27,609 nt of DNA from Lachnospiraceae bacterium UBA3802 (GCA_002369155.1 DFEM01000084.1:1-27609); one strand, 5' to 3'. Numbered from the stretch's first letter, positions 15,897 to 25,155 are shown. Program-made: numbers and translations. The notes: generated by a model from the sequence alone, not told the origin.

Positions 15897-17411
15897 TTAT
15901 TTTACCGTCTTAATCTTTGTAAGATCGAGTACGTACAAAGGATAGAATGAATATCCCTCGAACTTTTTGTTAATAGCTACAAAATCAGGAAGGTCCTGAA
16001 TATATACATTTGCCGCATCGGAGTTGAGGATTCGGGCGCACTCTTTAAAATACTTGGTGGCTGTCTCATCATCCGTGGCATTTACCGCATTGTTGAATGC
16101 TTCATCGTAAGCGGGATTGTTGTAATTGGTGAAGTTATCTCCGGCTTCGGATGTGAATCTTGATAAAAGTGCATTTGCACTTAAGTTTGCCGCATCTACA
16201 CCGATAACAGTGGATTCATAATTTCTGCCAAGATAAACATCGTTAATCCATGTATCCCAGTCAACTTTTTCAATCGAAGCATTGATGCCGATCAAAGCAA
16301 GCTGGTTCTTTAAGACAAGTGCTGTATCAACATGCTGTTCGTAGTTGGAAGGAACAGTGATGGTCATGTCAAATCCGTCAGGATAAGCACTCTTTGCCAT
16401 CAATTCCTTTGCCTTGTCTACATTAACGTCATATACGCTTGTTAAAGATTCATCGAAATATTTTCCGAAGGAAGGATAAATACTTGTTCCGATCTTGGAG
16501 CCTGCTCCGTCGGAAACGTAATCCATTATTTCCTGTGCATCACATACATAGTTCATTGCCTGTCTGACATTAACGTCATTGAAAGGCTCAAATGAATGGT
16601 TAAGATACAAAGCCTGAACAAGGTTCATTGTTCCTTCATAGATGGTAAAGTTCTCTTTGTCAAGCTGCATCTTCTGGCCCTTGGTCAAATGGATGCACAT
16701 GTCAATCGTACCGCCTTCAAGCTCCATTGCAATTGTATCTGCGTTGGTACAAATCTTAAATGTGACATTCTTGATGTCTCCGCCTTCACCCCAGTACTCG
16801 TCGAATCTTTCGAATACGACATTCTGAAGAGGGCTCCTGGAAACATACTTGTAAGGACCTGTTCCGATACATACGGTATCGGGTGTCGCATTACTCTTTG
16901 GAATAATGGCTGCTTCAACGCTTGCCAGGTAAGAAAGAAATGCAGGATCTGCGGAAGCAAGTCTTATTTCAATTGTATCGTCGGAAATTACATTTACTTC
17001 CGATACATTTAAAAAGGCCGAACTAACGGGTTCTCCTCCGTCGCGTCCGGCAAATTTGTTGATTGAATATTCCAAATCTTCAATCGTAACCGCATTGCCG
17101 TCGTGGAACTTAATTCCGTTTCTCAACTTAAATGTGTAACATAGTTTGTCCTCTGATACTTCTACACTCTCAGCTACTGCAGGCACGATATTTCCGTTAC
17201 TATCAGGTTTTACCAATCCCTCAAATACATTGAAGAAGATTTCTTTGGTTCCTGCCGCCACCATCTTGTGGGGGTCAAGACTGTCATCAATGTCCTGAGC
17301 GATTCCAATAGTTATAGAACCGGAATTCTTTGCCTTATCGTCTGTGCATGCACACAGTACAGTAGTCAAAGCGAGTAAGCAAAAAAGAACGAGAGTTTTG
17401 ATCTTTTTCAT
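15897..17411 (-). CDS. Extracellular solute-binding lipoprotein, peptide/nickel family (SBP_bac_5)
   Basis: The capture subunit of the importer. The 504-residue precursor has a lipoprotein signal peptide with lipobox LCAC, giving Cys22 as the lipidated residue. It then has the family 5 binding-protein fold: 'SLDPHKMVAAGTKEIFFNVFEGLV', 'FKLRNGIKFHDGNAVTIEDLEYSI', 'GTGPYKYV', 'YWGEGGDIKNVTF' and 'INASIEKVDWDTW' are recognisable. No residue pattern tells peptide from nickel or other ligands by eye. AAAGGG lies 8 nt before ATG 17411. The gene is first in the operon but begins only about 35 nt downstream of the nrdR terminator, and no good promoter is visible in between. Confidence 0.93.
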   Translation of the reverse strand: MKKIKTLVLFCLLALTTVLCACTDDKAKNSGSITIGIAQDIDDSLDPHKMVAAGTKEIFFNVFEGLVKPDSNGNIVPAVAESVEVSEDKLCYTFKLRNGIKFHDGNAVTIEDLEYSINKFAGRDGGEPVSSAFLNVSEVNVISDDTIEIRLASADPAFLSYLASVEAAIIPKSNATPDTVCIGTGPYKYVSRSPLQNVVFERFDEYWGEGGDIKNVTFKICTNADTIAMELEGGTIDMCIHLTKGQKMQLDKENFTIYEGTMNLVQALYLNHSFEPFNDVNVRQAMNYVCDAQEIMDYVSDGAGSKIGTSIYPSFGKYFDESLTSVYDVNVDKAKELMAKSAYPDGFDMTITVPSNYEQHVDTALVLKNQLALIGINASIEKVDWDTWINDVYLGRNYESTVIGVDAANLSANALLSRFTSEAGDNFTNYNNPAYDEAFNNAVNATDDETATKYFKECARILNSDAANVYIQDLPDFVAINKKFEGYSFYPLYVLDLTKIKTVK

Positions 17412-17445
17412 TACTCTAACCCTTTCTATAAAAAATTTTTATTTA

Positions 17446-17476
17446 CAAAAGGGACCGTGAATTACGGTCCCGTTTT
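17446..17476 (-). terminator. Rho-independent terminator after nrdR
   Basis: GGGACCGT and ACGGTCCC form a perfect 8-bp stem around a 5-nt loop (17451-17471). The flanks CAAAA and TTTTG extend the stem with one bulged base. On the minus strand the hairpin is followed by TTTTG and an AT-rich run. It starts 3 nt after the nrdR stop and separates the division cluster from the importer operon. The symmetry means it might also work on the plus strand. Confidence 0.88.
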
Positions 17477-17478
17477 GC

Positions 17479-17928
17479 CTAATTGAGCATCTTTTTCAAT
17501 TCGTCCATGAATGTATTTACATCTTTGAACTCTCTGTAAACAGATGCAAATCTAACATATGCAACGGGATCCAAATCTTTGAGTTTATCCATGATCAATT
17601 CGCCGATTGTATCCGATCCGACTTCCTTATCTTCATTGCAGAAAATTTCGGTTTCGATTTCATCAACAAGATCTCTTATCTGTGCTGCGGATACAGGTCT
17701 CTTATGACATGCTCTTAAGATACCATCCTCAATTTTCTTTCTGTTATATGCTTCTCTGTTATTGTCTTTCTTTCTGACAATAAGAGGAATTGTTTCTATT
17801 TGTTCGTATGTCGTAAATCTCTTTTGACATTCGTCGCAAACTCTTCTTCTTCTGATTGAGTTCTTGTCTTCAACAGGTCTTGAATCAATAACTCTTGTGT
17901 TTTCATGATTACAGAAGGGACATTTCAT
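17479..17928 (-). CDS. nrdR: Transcriptional repressor NrdR
   Basis: A 149-residue regulator of ribonucleotide reductase genes that senses ATP/dATP. It has the N-terminal zinc ribbon with CPFC (3-6) and CDEC (31-34), with 'RRRRVCDECQKRFTTYE' between them in typical form. The ATP-cone follows ('PLIVRKKDNNREAYNRKKIEDGILRAC' to 'VYREFKDVNTF'). Length equals the family norm. TAGGAG overlapping the ftsZ stop serves as ribosome site, 11 nt before ATG 17928, and only 14 nt separate the two genes. The pairing with ftsZ suggests joint expression of division and DNA-precursor control. Confidence 0.97.
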   Translation of the reverse strand: MKCPFCNHENTRVIDSRPVEDKNSIRRRRVCDECQKRFTTYEQIETIPLIVRKKDNNREAYNRKKIEDGILRACHKRPVSAAQIRDLVDEIETEIFCNEDKEVGSDTIGELIMDKLKDLDPVAYVRFASVYREFKDVNTFMDELKKMLN

Positions 17929-17942
17929 ATTTTATTGTGCTC

Positions 17943-19118
17943 CTATTCTTCTCTGTTTGTTTTCTTTACAAAAGTGGGAACAGTAATCTTTCCGGAATCT
18001 TTTGTAACGATACTTGCAGTATTCTGAACCGGTCTTCTCTGTGCAACGGGAGCAACTGACTTTCTCTGAAGTGCAGCAGGTCTGGGTCTGTTTGCATCAA
18101 AGTTTGCTCTGTTGATGGAAGTATCAGGTACGATATGCTTGGGAAGAATCGGCTCTGAATGAAGTCCTGTGGCAATAACCGTAACAGTACATGAATCCTG
18201 ACCGTTGTCTTCTGAAAGGAATCCACCGAATACGTTTGCCTGAGAACCGCATTTTTCAAGAAGTCTCTTTCCTACGCCTGTAAAGTCTTTGAATTTAACT
18301 TTACCCTGTACATAGTATACAACATCCGAAGCTCCGACAATATCAGTCTCAAGGATCTGATTCTCGATAGCCATGTTGCATGCATCAATACCTTTGTTGT
18401 CGCCTGAAGCCTGGCCGATACCGATATAGATATCTCCCTTCTCGGTCATTGCCTTCTTCAAATCTGCGAAGTCGAGGTTGAAATCACCCTGTCTGTTAAT
18501 GATATCCGTAATACCGGAAAGTGAATGCTCAAGAATTTCATCGGCTTTCTTCATTGCCATCTTTGCATCCATATCATCATCGGCAACCTTAAAGATGTTG
18601 TCGTTCTTAATAATAATGATTGAGTCAACGCATTCACGAAGCTTTGCGATACCTTCTTCTGCGTATCTTTCACGAACAGCGCCTTCGAATGAGAAAGGCT
18701 TTGTAACGATTCCGACTGTAAGGATACCGAGTTCCTTTGCAATCTGAGCCACGATGGGAGCTGCACCTGTTCCTGTACCGCCGCCCATACCGCATGTAAC
18801 GAATACCATGTCGGCACCTGTCAATGCAGCTTCAAGTTCATCAACGCTTTCCTTTGCAGCACCTTCACCGATTGTAGGATCGCCGCCTGCGCCAAGTCCC
18901 TTTGTAAGTCTCTCACCGATTCCGATGAGCTTGGGAGCCTTACAACATGCCAGGTCCTGTTTGTCTGTATTGATACCTATAAATTCAACACCCTGAACAT
19001 TATCATCAATCATTCTGTTGATTGCGTTGTTTCCGGCACCGCCGACACCTACAACGATAATACGGGCTACTACATTAAATTCGTTTGGTTTAATCTCGAT
19101 AGACATAACCTGGGACAT
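17943..19118 (-). CDS. ftsZ: Cell division GTPase FtsZ
   Basis: The tubulin-like protein that forms the division ring. In 391 residues it has the N-terminal '[17 protein letters not shown]', the tubulin signature GGGTGTG (112-118), 'NTDKQDL' and the T7 catalytic loop '[11 protein letters not shown]'. A basic, Pro/Arg/Gln-rich linker (about 330-370) leads to the C-terminal peptide '[14 protein letters not shown]', the docking site for partners such as FtsA or SepF. AGGAGG lies 8 nt before ATG 19118. The gene has a 122-nt upstream gap holding its own candidate promoter, but no terminator separates it from ftsQ, so it may also be read from the upstream dcw promoter. ftsA is not adjacent, so the membrane anchor is encoded elsewhere. 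Confidence 0.98.
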   Translation of the reverse strand: MSQVMSIEIKPNEFNVVARIIVVGVGGAGNNAINRMIDDNVQGVEFIGINTDKQDLACCKAPKLIGIGERLTKGLGAGGDPTIGEGAAKESVDELEAALTGADMVFVTCGMGGGTGTGAAPIVAQIAKELGILTVGIVTKPFSFEGAVRERYAEEGIAKLRECVDSIIIIKNDNIFKVADDDMDAKMAMKKADEILEHSLSGITDIINRQGDFNLDFADLKKAMTEKGDIYIGIGQASGDNKGIDACNMAIENQILETDIVGASDVVYYVQGKVKFKDFTGVGKRLLEKCGSQANVFGGFLSEDNGQDSCTVTVIATGLHSEPILPKHIVPDTSINRANFDANRPRPAALQRKSVAPVAQRRPVQNTASIVTKDSGKITVPTFVKKTNREE

Positions 19119-19193
19119 TTTTAACTCCTCCTAAACACAATATGAAATATACAATTTATAGATATATTGCTAAATTTACACACATATATTGAT

Positions 19194-19222
19194 ATTTTAC
19201 AATTTTTTCTTAAATAAGGCAA
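19194..19222 (-). promoter_or_regulatory. Candidate ftsZ-nrdR promoter
   Basis: On the minus strand, TTGCCT (19222-19217, 4/6 to the -35), a 17-nt spacer and TAAAAT (19199-19194, 5/6 to the -10) lie about 75 nt before the ftsZ ATG, in an AT-rich gap. The AGGAGG ribosome site is at 19127-19132. Confidence 0.55.
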
Positions 19223-19240
19223 TGTTTTTTGACAAAGTTT

Positions 19241-20080
19241 TCACTCAACAAGTGTAATACCCGGGGTATCTTTCACCTCATCGACAAGCAATGATTCTTC
19301 CTCATCGTCAATATTGAATACGACATTGGAGTTTGCTTCGGTATAATTCTCCATGTGAAGCACCCCTTTTTGGCCCTTTAATTCAGGTAAAATCAACGTC
19401 AGCGCATTGAATTTTTCATCCATGTCGCTGCCGGTTCCGATGTTTACTCTCACATCCTCAAAAAAGAGCGTAATGGTTCCGGATTCATCAAAATAAATGG
19501 TATTCGCATACAAAGAATTTTTATTTAAAAGTTTTGTAATATTCAAGATTGAATTGAACACCTCTTTGTTTTCGATGGGAAGCGGTTCGTAAAGATTGAA
19601 ATGATCGAAAGAAAGACCTGTTACTACGGGAACGTTTTCGGTTTTAATCTTTGATACTTCCACTATCGTGCCATCATTGTCAAAATACATGTAATTGCCG
19701 AGGTTGGCTATGCATCCTGCGACATATTTTTCAAAAACGGTAATCTTAACCGAATTCCTGTCCACTATTTTGACGTCGATTCTCTCCACGAAAGGTATGT
19801 CTTTTATCGGTTTTCTCTTGTATTTAAAATTCAGAAAAACCGTATTCATGCAAAGTTTGGAATCAAGCACGTAATTGGTTATCTCGTCGGTCGTATAATG
19901 ACTCGAGCCTTCAACGGTAACAGTCTTGACTTTAAATCCCTCGATAAACGCAAAAATGAGTATCCCAACGATCAATACGAGAACGAGGGGTACTATAAAC
20001 TTGGTCACATTGTATTTAAATACCAATCCGACCTTTGAAAAATCCATATCCGGTTTTTTCAGTTTCCTCTTTTTTGCCAT
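19241..20080 (-). CDS. ftsQ: Cell division protein FtsQ/DivIB
   Basis: A 279-residue bitopic membrane protein that with FtsL and FtsB/DivIC controls septal wall synthesis. It has a basic cytoplasmic tail (1-27), one membrane helix (about 28-48), a POTRA domain (about 50-120; 'FKVKTVTVEGSSHYTTDEI' to 'RNSVKITVFEKYVAG') and the beta domain up to about 240 ('YFDNDGTIVEV', 'PVVTGLSF'). The tail is acidic. The start ATG overlaps the ftsW stop by one base (TAATG), so translation is coupled. Confidence 0.92.
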   Translation of the reverse strand: MAKKRKLKKPDMDFSKVGLVFKYNVTKFIVPLVLVLIVGILIFAFIEGFKVKTVTVEGSSHYTTDEITNYVLDSKLCMNTVFLNFKYKRKPIKDIPFVERIDVKIVDRNSVKITVFEKYVAGCIANLGNYMYFDNDGTIVEVSKIKTENVPVVTGLSFDHFNLYEPLPIENKEVFNSILNITKLLNKNSLYANTIYFDESGTITLFFEDVRVNIGTGSDMDEKFNALTLILPELKGQKGVLHMENYTEANSNVVFNIDDEEESLLVDEVKDTPGITLVE

Positions 20081-21372
20081 TATCTTCTCTCTATCGACTT
20101 ACCGATATTCAAAACCAGACCAAGTTCCAGATACATAAATAGAATCGAACTTCCGCCCGACGAAATCAAAGGAAGCGGAATACCGGTATTCGGGAACAAT
20201 CTGGTAACAACGCAAATATTAATAATAACCTGAAGCGCGACATGACTTATAACACCGACGACTATCATCCTGTCAAACAGGCTGTCGGTGTTTTGCGCAA
20301 TCATATACATTCGCGCTATCAAAACAAGGTATAACAATATGACTACCAGGCCGCCGACGAAACCGAGCTCTTCGCAGATAAGTGCAAAAATCATGTCGTT
20401 TTGGGCTTCGGGAAGTTTTTTGATCTTCTGCATGCTGTTGCCGATGCCCTCGCCTAAATATCCGCCGGAGCCTATCGCATACATGGCCTGATTGGTCTGA
20501 TCAGCAGATGCGGGATAATCTTCCGGATAAAGCCATGCAAGAAGTCTTTTCGCCTGATAAGGATGTATATCGGCCTCTTCTTTGCCGTGGTTTGCCGCTA
20601 TCAAAAATCCAAACGCCAGTACGCCGATTACCGCAATTACAGCCAATACCGTCAGGCTGTTTTTTACGTCCGGTGCTGCAACAAGCATCATCACAAACAA
20701 AATTCCGAACACAACGAGTGACGAAGAAAGGTCGGATGAACATTTAAGAATTAAAAACGAAGGAATGGCGGCCAAAAACAGATAAAGGATAATTCCTCTT
20801 TTATGTTTAAGGCACATTCCCGCATTGTAAATGACGATTGCAAAACAAATGATAAGCAAAAATTTCGAAACTTCCGAAGGCTGGAAACTGAAATTGATGC
20901 CGGGAATATGAATCCATCTGTAAGCTCCGTTGGCTTTAAGAAGGAAACCTCCGCCGACAAGCGCACTCTTTTCCGTCTCGCCTCCGACATCACTGCCCAC
21001 GTGCTTCATGATTTCGATAAAAATAAACATGGCGCATGTGAGAATATAATAAGGTATCGGATTAAACAAAATCTTTCCGATAACAGGCTTGTCTTTTAAT
21101 TCCTTGAAATTTATTAAAGAAAAAGCAAGCATTCCGCCAAGGCCAATGACAATATAGACCAGTGTCTTAAACAATGATCTGTCGGAAAACTTAAGTGTTA
21201 AAACATTAAGGTAAGTCTTTGACGCTCCGTCTTCAAATGCAAGAGCGGAATAAACGAACACAAGACAGAAAATCGATAAAAATACCGCGATGAAAATTAT
21301 CGAAATATCTATACCTTCATGAGAAAACAATTTATTCTTTTTTGACTTTTTATCAACTGTTTTTTCTCTCAT
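20080..21372 (-). CDS. ftsW: Septal peptidoglycan polymerase FtsW (SEDS family)
   Basis: A SEDS glycosyltransferase that polymerises lipid II with its partner transpeptidase. The 430-residue protein has about ten membrane helices. Family motifs include 'FQPSEVSKFLLIICFA', 'GEGIGNSMQKIKKLPEAQNDMIFA' (the catalytic-loop region) and 'NTGIPLPLISSGGSS' near the C-terminus. ATG 21372 was preferred to the upstream ATG at 21474 because it follows the mraY stop by 14 nt with AAAGG 8 nt before it, whereas the longer form would reach back into mraY. The loop between helices (about 110-150, 'GSDVGGETEKSALVGGGFLL') is longer than in Bacillus FtsW. murD and murG, which often flank ftsW, are absent. Confidence 0.96.
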   Translation of the reverse strand: MREKTVDKKSKKNKLFSHEGIDISIIFIAVFLSIFCLVFVYSALAFEDGASKTYLNVLTLKFSDRSLFKTLVYIVIGLGGMLAFSLINFKELKDKPVIGKILFNPIPYYILTCAMFIFIEIMKHVGSDVGGETEKSALVGGGFLLKANGAYRWIHIPGINFSFQPSEVSKFLLIICFAIVIYNAGMCLKHKRGIILYLFLAAIPSFLILKCSSDLSSSLVVFGILFVMMLVAAPDVKNSLTVLAVIAVIGVLAFGFLIAANHGKEEADIHPYQAKRLLAWLYPEDYPASADQTNQAMYAIGSGGYLGEGIGNSMQKIKKLPEAQNDMIFALICEELGFVGGLVVILLYLVLIARMYMIAQNTDSLFDRMIVVGVISHVALQVIINICVVTRLFPNTGIPLPLISSGGSSILFMYLELGLVLNIGKSIERR

Positions 21373-21386
21373 TTTTAAACCTTTAT

Positions 21387-22349
21387 TTAACGATATGCCA
21401 AATATCCTATCATGCAAAGAATTACCGTAACAATCGTAAATACGGTAACGACTTTCTCTTCTTTCCATCCGCATTTTTCAAAATGATGATGAATGGGAGT
21501 CATCTTGAAAATTCTTTTACCGTGGGTAAGTTTGAAATAACTTACCTGCATAATTACCGATCCGACTTCAGCCACATACACAAAAGCAATTATGATAAGG
21601 AAAATCGGAACTTTCAATTCAATTGCACAAAGTGCCACAAATCCTCCGAGTGCCAAAGCTCCTGTATCGCCCATAAACACTTTTGCGGGGTGCGCATTGA
21701 ACAATAAGAATCCGAAAAGCGAGCCGGCAAAAACAGCAATGGGGAAAATAAGCGAACTTCCTTCTGCAAGAGCAATTACAAATAAAAATGCAAATATTAC
21801 AAGTGTAACTTTGGATACGAGTCCGTCAAGACCGTCCGTAAAGTTGGCACCTGTGTCCGTACCGAGTATAACGATAAAATCAAAAGGAATTACCCACCAT
21901 CCGAGGTTAAATTCACCACTTACAAAAGGTATCTTAACCGCAAGGGATATGTCCGTAAAATAGTACAAGTTTATAAGAATGCCCACAGTGAAAAGAACCT
22001 GAAGACTCATCTTCTGCCAGGGCTTTAAACCTTCGGATTTTTTTCTTTTAACTTTAAGAAAATCATCGAGGAAGCCTACGAGGCCGAACAAAACGGTCAT
22101 AACGCAGGGAGCAATCATTTCAACATTGTTTCTTACCAAAAAGAGACAGGGAATCGCAAACGACAAAAGAATCATCAAACCGCCCATTGTAGGCGTACCG
22201 TTTTTGGCCAGATGGCTTTCCGGCCCTTCCGTTCTTACTGTCTGTCCGAATTTAAGTCTTCTTAAAAGCGGAATTCCCGCGGGCGCGGATAAAACCATAA
22301 TTGCAAACGCAGACAGGAAACATACAATCAACTTCACACTATCACTCAT
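21387..22349 (-). CDS. mraY: Phospho-MurNAc-pentapeptide translocase MraY
   Basis: Makes lipid I by transferring phospho-MurNAc-pentapeptide to undecaprenyl phosphate. The polytopic 320-residue enzyme has 'NGTPTMGGL' at the N-terminus, 'LVGFLDDFLKVKRKKSEGLKPWQKM' (catalytic Asp-Asp; quoted parts contiguous), 'NFTDGLDGL', 'VFMGDTGALALGG' and the His cluster 'MTPIHHHFEKCGWKE'. ATG 22349 is favoured over 22364 because GAAGG lies 8 nt before it, whereas the upstream ATG has none. It follows the penicillin-binding protein gene by 18 nt. Confidence 0.97.
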   Translation of the reverse strand: MSDSVKLIVCFLSAFAIMVLSAPAGIPLLRRLKFGQTVRTEGPESHLAKNGTPTMGGLMILLSFAIPCLFLVRNNVEMIAPCVMTVLFGLVGFLDDFLKVKRKKSEGLKPWQKMSLQVLFTVGILINLYYFTDISLAVKIPFVSGEFNLGWWVIPFDFIVILGTDTGANFTDGLDGLVSKVTLVIFAFLFVIALAEGSSLIFPIAVFAGSLFGFLLFNAHPAKVFMGDTGALALGGFVALCAIELKVPIFLIIIAFVYVAEVGSVIMQVSYFKLTHGKRIFKMTPIHHHFEKCGWKEEKVVTVFTIVTVILCMIGYLAYR

Positions 22350-22367
22350 TTTAAGTACCTTCATTTA

Positions 22368-24659
22368 TTAATTATTTGTATTATTGGCAGGCTCAATAAT
22401 ATCTCCGGTCATCTCATCGGATATATCATCATCAACTTCTGTTGTTTCTTCTTTTATAACATATTTTGCAGTATAAATGCCCTTCTCGTTCAACTCCTCA
22501 AGTTCTGCCTCTGTAATTGGCTCGGTCATGGGAATATTAAGGTAAGGGAGTACTTCGGTATATATTTCTCTTGTAAGCATACAGGCCTGATTTACGGCAC
22601 CGGCCGACTGATCGGGAATATTCGGTCTGTCGATAACAACATACATTACAAGTTCGGGATCGTCTGCGGGAGCAAAGCTCATAAAAGATACAACATACTG
22701 TCCTGCCTGATATCCGCCGACGCCGGAAATCTGTGCAGTACCTGTCTTGCCGCCGATTCTGTATCCCGCGGGACGGGCTTTTTTACCTGTACCTTCGGAT
22801 TCTTCAACAACACCTATACAGTAATCCTTCAATTTATCGCTTGTCGTCTCGGATACGGTCTGCTTTAACAATTTAGGCTCGATATTTTTGATGACACAGC
22901 CGTTCTCGTCAACGATTCTGTTAACCACATGGGGCTCGTAATATTTTCCGCCGTTAATAAGCGAAGAATAACCCGCAATCATCTGAATCATTGTAGTGTT
23001 GAAGCCCTGTCCGAAAGAAGCTGTCGCAAGCTCTGTCGTATTCAGTGTCTTTTCATTAAACACAAGGTTTTCGGCGCTTACTTCTCCGGTTAAATCAATG
23101 CCTGTTTTTATACCGTAAAAATCTTTTGTATATTCAAGAAATGTTTCTTTACCGATCTTTTTGCCAAACTGTGTATAAGCAGGGTTGCATGATTTAACAA
23201 GACACATTCTCAAATCTCCGCCGCCGCATCCCCATTTGTGCGAACAGTGAATGCTTCTGTCGAGAATCTGAATGACACCGCTGCACGCAAAGCTGTCCTG
23301 AGGAATAAGTTTACCCGAATCAAGTCCGATGGCTGTAGTAATGGTCTTTGCAACCGAACCGGGTTCATAAGTATCGGAGATGCAGAAATTCTTCCATACA
23401 CCGTCTCTTACATAGCCCGAAAGATCGTCATCAAGTTTGTTTAACTGCTCCTGGGTGAGCATGACTATTTCATCTTTGCCGGTCTCTTCGTTTAAAACCT
23501 TAAGATAAGGATCTTTTCCTTCTTCGAAAAAGATATTGCTTGAAATTCCGTTGATATATTCCTCTTGGATTGCAAATTTGGTCATGAGTTCCTTAATCTG
23601 CTTCTCGGAATAATATTTGTCGATTGTAACGCTTCTTGGATCGTTCAAATCATAAAAAGGATAACCGGCCATTGCTTTGATATTGCCCGTATCGCATTCC
23701 ATGATAATAACACCGGTATTGTAGGATCCGGCTCTGTCCTCAAAATCCATGCTATTGTTCATCTCGACGATTTTGCGTTCAACTATTCTTTGAATCGAAG
23801 CATCGACATTTAAAATAAGGGAATTGCCGTTTTTAGCGGGCACAATCTGTTTTTCAAGATTGGTATAGTCGTTGATATATCCAAATGATCTTCCGTTGAT
23901 GCCCTTTAATTCGGTCTCATAATACTGTTCAAGGCCATACGTGCCCTCATCACCGTCATTAACGTATCCGATAAGATCGCAGGCCAATGTACCGTTAGGA
24001 TAGATTCTGCTGTAAGAATCCTCAAACTGGATGCCGAGTATGGGAGTCTCTTTGCTGCCCTTTGCTTTTGACGCTTCTATTGCCGACATCAAAGGTTTCA
24101 GTTCTTCGGTATCAAGTGCATAAACTTTACCGTTTTCATCTTTGGATATTCTTTCGTAAGCATCCTTGGGATTGGCATTGATAAAATCGATAATCTGCTG
24201 CTTGTCAAAGCCCAGATACTGATTAAGAGCATTTGCTGTCGCCTCGATATAGGACGAATTACCCATCTGCTTTGAATAATCCATAACCTGCTTTGCATCA
24301 AGGATAACAATATACTTTTTTATATTGGAAGCAAGAACGGTTCCCTTGGCATCGTAAATGCTTCCCCTCTCGCAGGGAATGACAATATCCGAAGCCTGAC
24401 GCTGGGAATAAACCATTCTTTTGTATTCTTCGCCTTTGTAACTTACAATGTAGGAAAGTCTCGCTATGATTACAACGAAACAGATAATAAGAATTATGAA
24501 TAAGACGCGAATAAGAGCAACCTGTTGGTTACTCTTATTATCCTTTTCTCCGTATTTATCGGACGCTTTTGCGCCTATCATTCTAAGGAAACTTTCTTTC
24601 CAGTAAAGAAGAGTCTCCGCAATCCATTTCAAAACACTTTTTAAAAAACTTTCAAACAT
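22368..24659 (-). CDS. ftsI: Class B penicillin-binding protein (FtsI/SpoVD type transpeptidase)
   Basis: A septal transpeptidase, the partner of FtsW. Of 763 residues, an N-terminal helix lies at about 48-68. The dimerisation domain (about 85-260) includes 'CERGSIYDAKGTVLASN'. The transpeptidase domain has SVAK (435-438, Ser435 nucleophile), SCN (490-492) and KTGT (638-641). A stretch of about 65 extra residues (about 345-428) lies just before the SxxK motif. There are no PASTA repeats; instead the tail (about 700-763) is acidic and ends Asn-rich. Position alone does not say whether this is the vegetative FtsI or the sporulation SpoVD. AGGAAG precedes the start, and the ftsL-like stop is 9 nt upstream. 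Confidence 0.93.
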   Translation of the reverse strand: MFESFLKSVLKWIAETLLYWKESFLRMIGAKASDKYGEKDNKSNQQVALIRVLFIILIICFVVIIARLSYIVSYKGEEYKRMVYSQRQASDIVIPCERGSIYDAKGTVLASNIKKYIVILDAKQVMDYSKQMGNSSYIEATANALNQYLGFDKQQIIDFINANPKDAYERISKDENGKVYALDTEELKPLMSAIEASKAKGSKETPILGIQFEDSYSRIYPNGTLACDLIGYVNDGDEGTYGLEQYYETELKGINGRSFGYINDYTNLEKQIVPAKNGNSLILNVDASIQRIVERKIVEMNNSMDFEDRAGSYNTGVIIMECDTGNIKAMAGYPFYDLNDPRSVTIDKYYSEKQIKELMTKFAIQEEYINGISSNIFFEEGKDPYLKVLNEETGKDEIVMLTQEQLNKLDDDLSGYVRDGVWKNFCISDTYEPGSVAKTITTAIGLDSGKLIPQDSFACSGVIQILDRSIHCSHKWGCGGGDLRMCLVKSCNPAYTQFGKKIGKETFLEYTKDFYGIKTGIDLTGEVSAENLVFNEKTLNTTELATASFGQGFNTTMIQMIAGYSSLINGGKYYEPHVVNRIVDENGCVIKNIEPKLLKQTVSETTSDKLKDYCIGVVEESEGTGKKARPAGYRIGGKTGTAQISGVGGYQAGQYVVSFMSFAPADDPELVMYVVIDRPNIPDQSAGAVNQACMLTREIYTEVLPYLNIPMTEPITEAELEELNEKGIYTAKYVIKEETTEVDDDISDEMTGDIIEPANNTNN

Positions 24660-24668
24660 GAATACTTC

Positions 24669-25136
24669 CTAATGTATCACCGAATATACTCTCACATAAT
24701 CGTTGGTATAATCTTCTGTGTATGAAACAATCTGTCCGTCGGATGCGTAATGCATTCCGAGTTCTTCGATTGCTATTCTTCTAATCTCTTCGTAATCAAT
24801 CGAATTGTTGATTGCTGCCAGGTCTGCGTCGTTGTTTTTCTTCATTGTCTCGTACTGCGACTGAAGAGAAGCTATCTTGTCTACCGAAGTGGACATCTGA
24901 CCCTGCAAACTAATATACATCAAAATCGACCCGATGAAAAGACCTATACACAATATATAGAAAAAACTCAGGAGCAGTTTACCAGATATGTTGAATTTCT
25001 TGACTTCTTTGGGAAGCACTTCAAGGTTTCTTTTATGCTTTTCCTTGGGTTTAACCTGTACTGCCAGGTTGGAATTTGTATAAATCGAATTGTTTCTTCT
25101 TTTTAATCCCTTAAATTCAAGTGTTTGTGTTTCCAT
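24669..25136 (-). CDS. ftsL: FtsL-like septum protein
   Basis: A 155-residue bitopic protein between rsmH and the penicillin-binding protein gene, the standard place for ftsL. It has a basic cytoplasmic tail (about 1-45), a single membrane helix (about 50-72) and a predicted coiled coil ('VDKIASLQSQYETMKKNNDADLAAI'; quoted in part by its start 'VDKIASLQSQYE'). The tail 'DYEEIRRIAIEELGMHYASDG' resembles the septum-formation initiator (DivIC/FtsL) consensus. ATG 25136 was chosen because GAGG lies 8 nt before it; the GTG at 25154 is an alternative start. FtsL is poorly conserved, so the call rests on topology and position. Confidence 0.82.
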   Translation of the reverse strand: METQTLEFKGLKRRNNSIYTNSNLAVQVKPKEKHKRNLEVLPKEVKKFNISGKLLLSFFYILCIGLFIGSILMYISLQGQMSTSVDKIASLQSQYETMKKNNDADLAAINNSIDYEEIRRIAIEELGMHYASDGQIVSYTEDYTNDYVRVYSVIH

Positions 25137-25155
25137 TGATTCACCCTCATTCACA

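Noticed and set aside
19135..19150. ACACAATAT half of an NrdR box in the ftsZ leader
   Set aside because: Only the left half matches, no paired box is present, and AT-rich DNA gives such matches by chance; tempting only because nrdR is cotranscribed with ftsZ.
20080..21474. Longer FtsW with 34 extra N-terminal residues
   Set aside because: The extension overlaps mraY, is rich in Arg and unlike FtsW; ATG 21372 has a good ribosome site just after the mraY stop.
24669..25154. Longer FtsL-like form starting at GTG 25154
   Set aside because: The ATG at 25136 has GAGG at ideal spacing, and the longer form would place its ribosome site inside the rsmH end without a good match.
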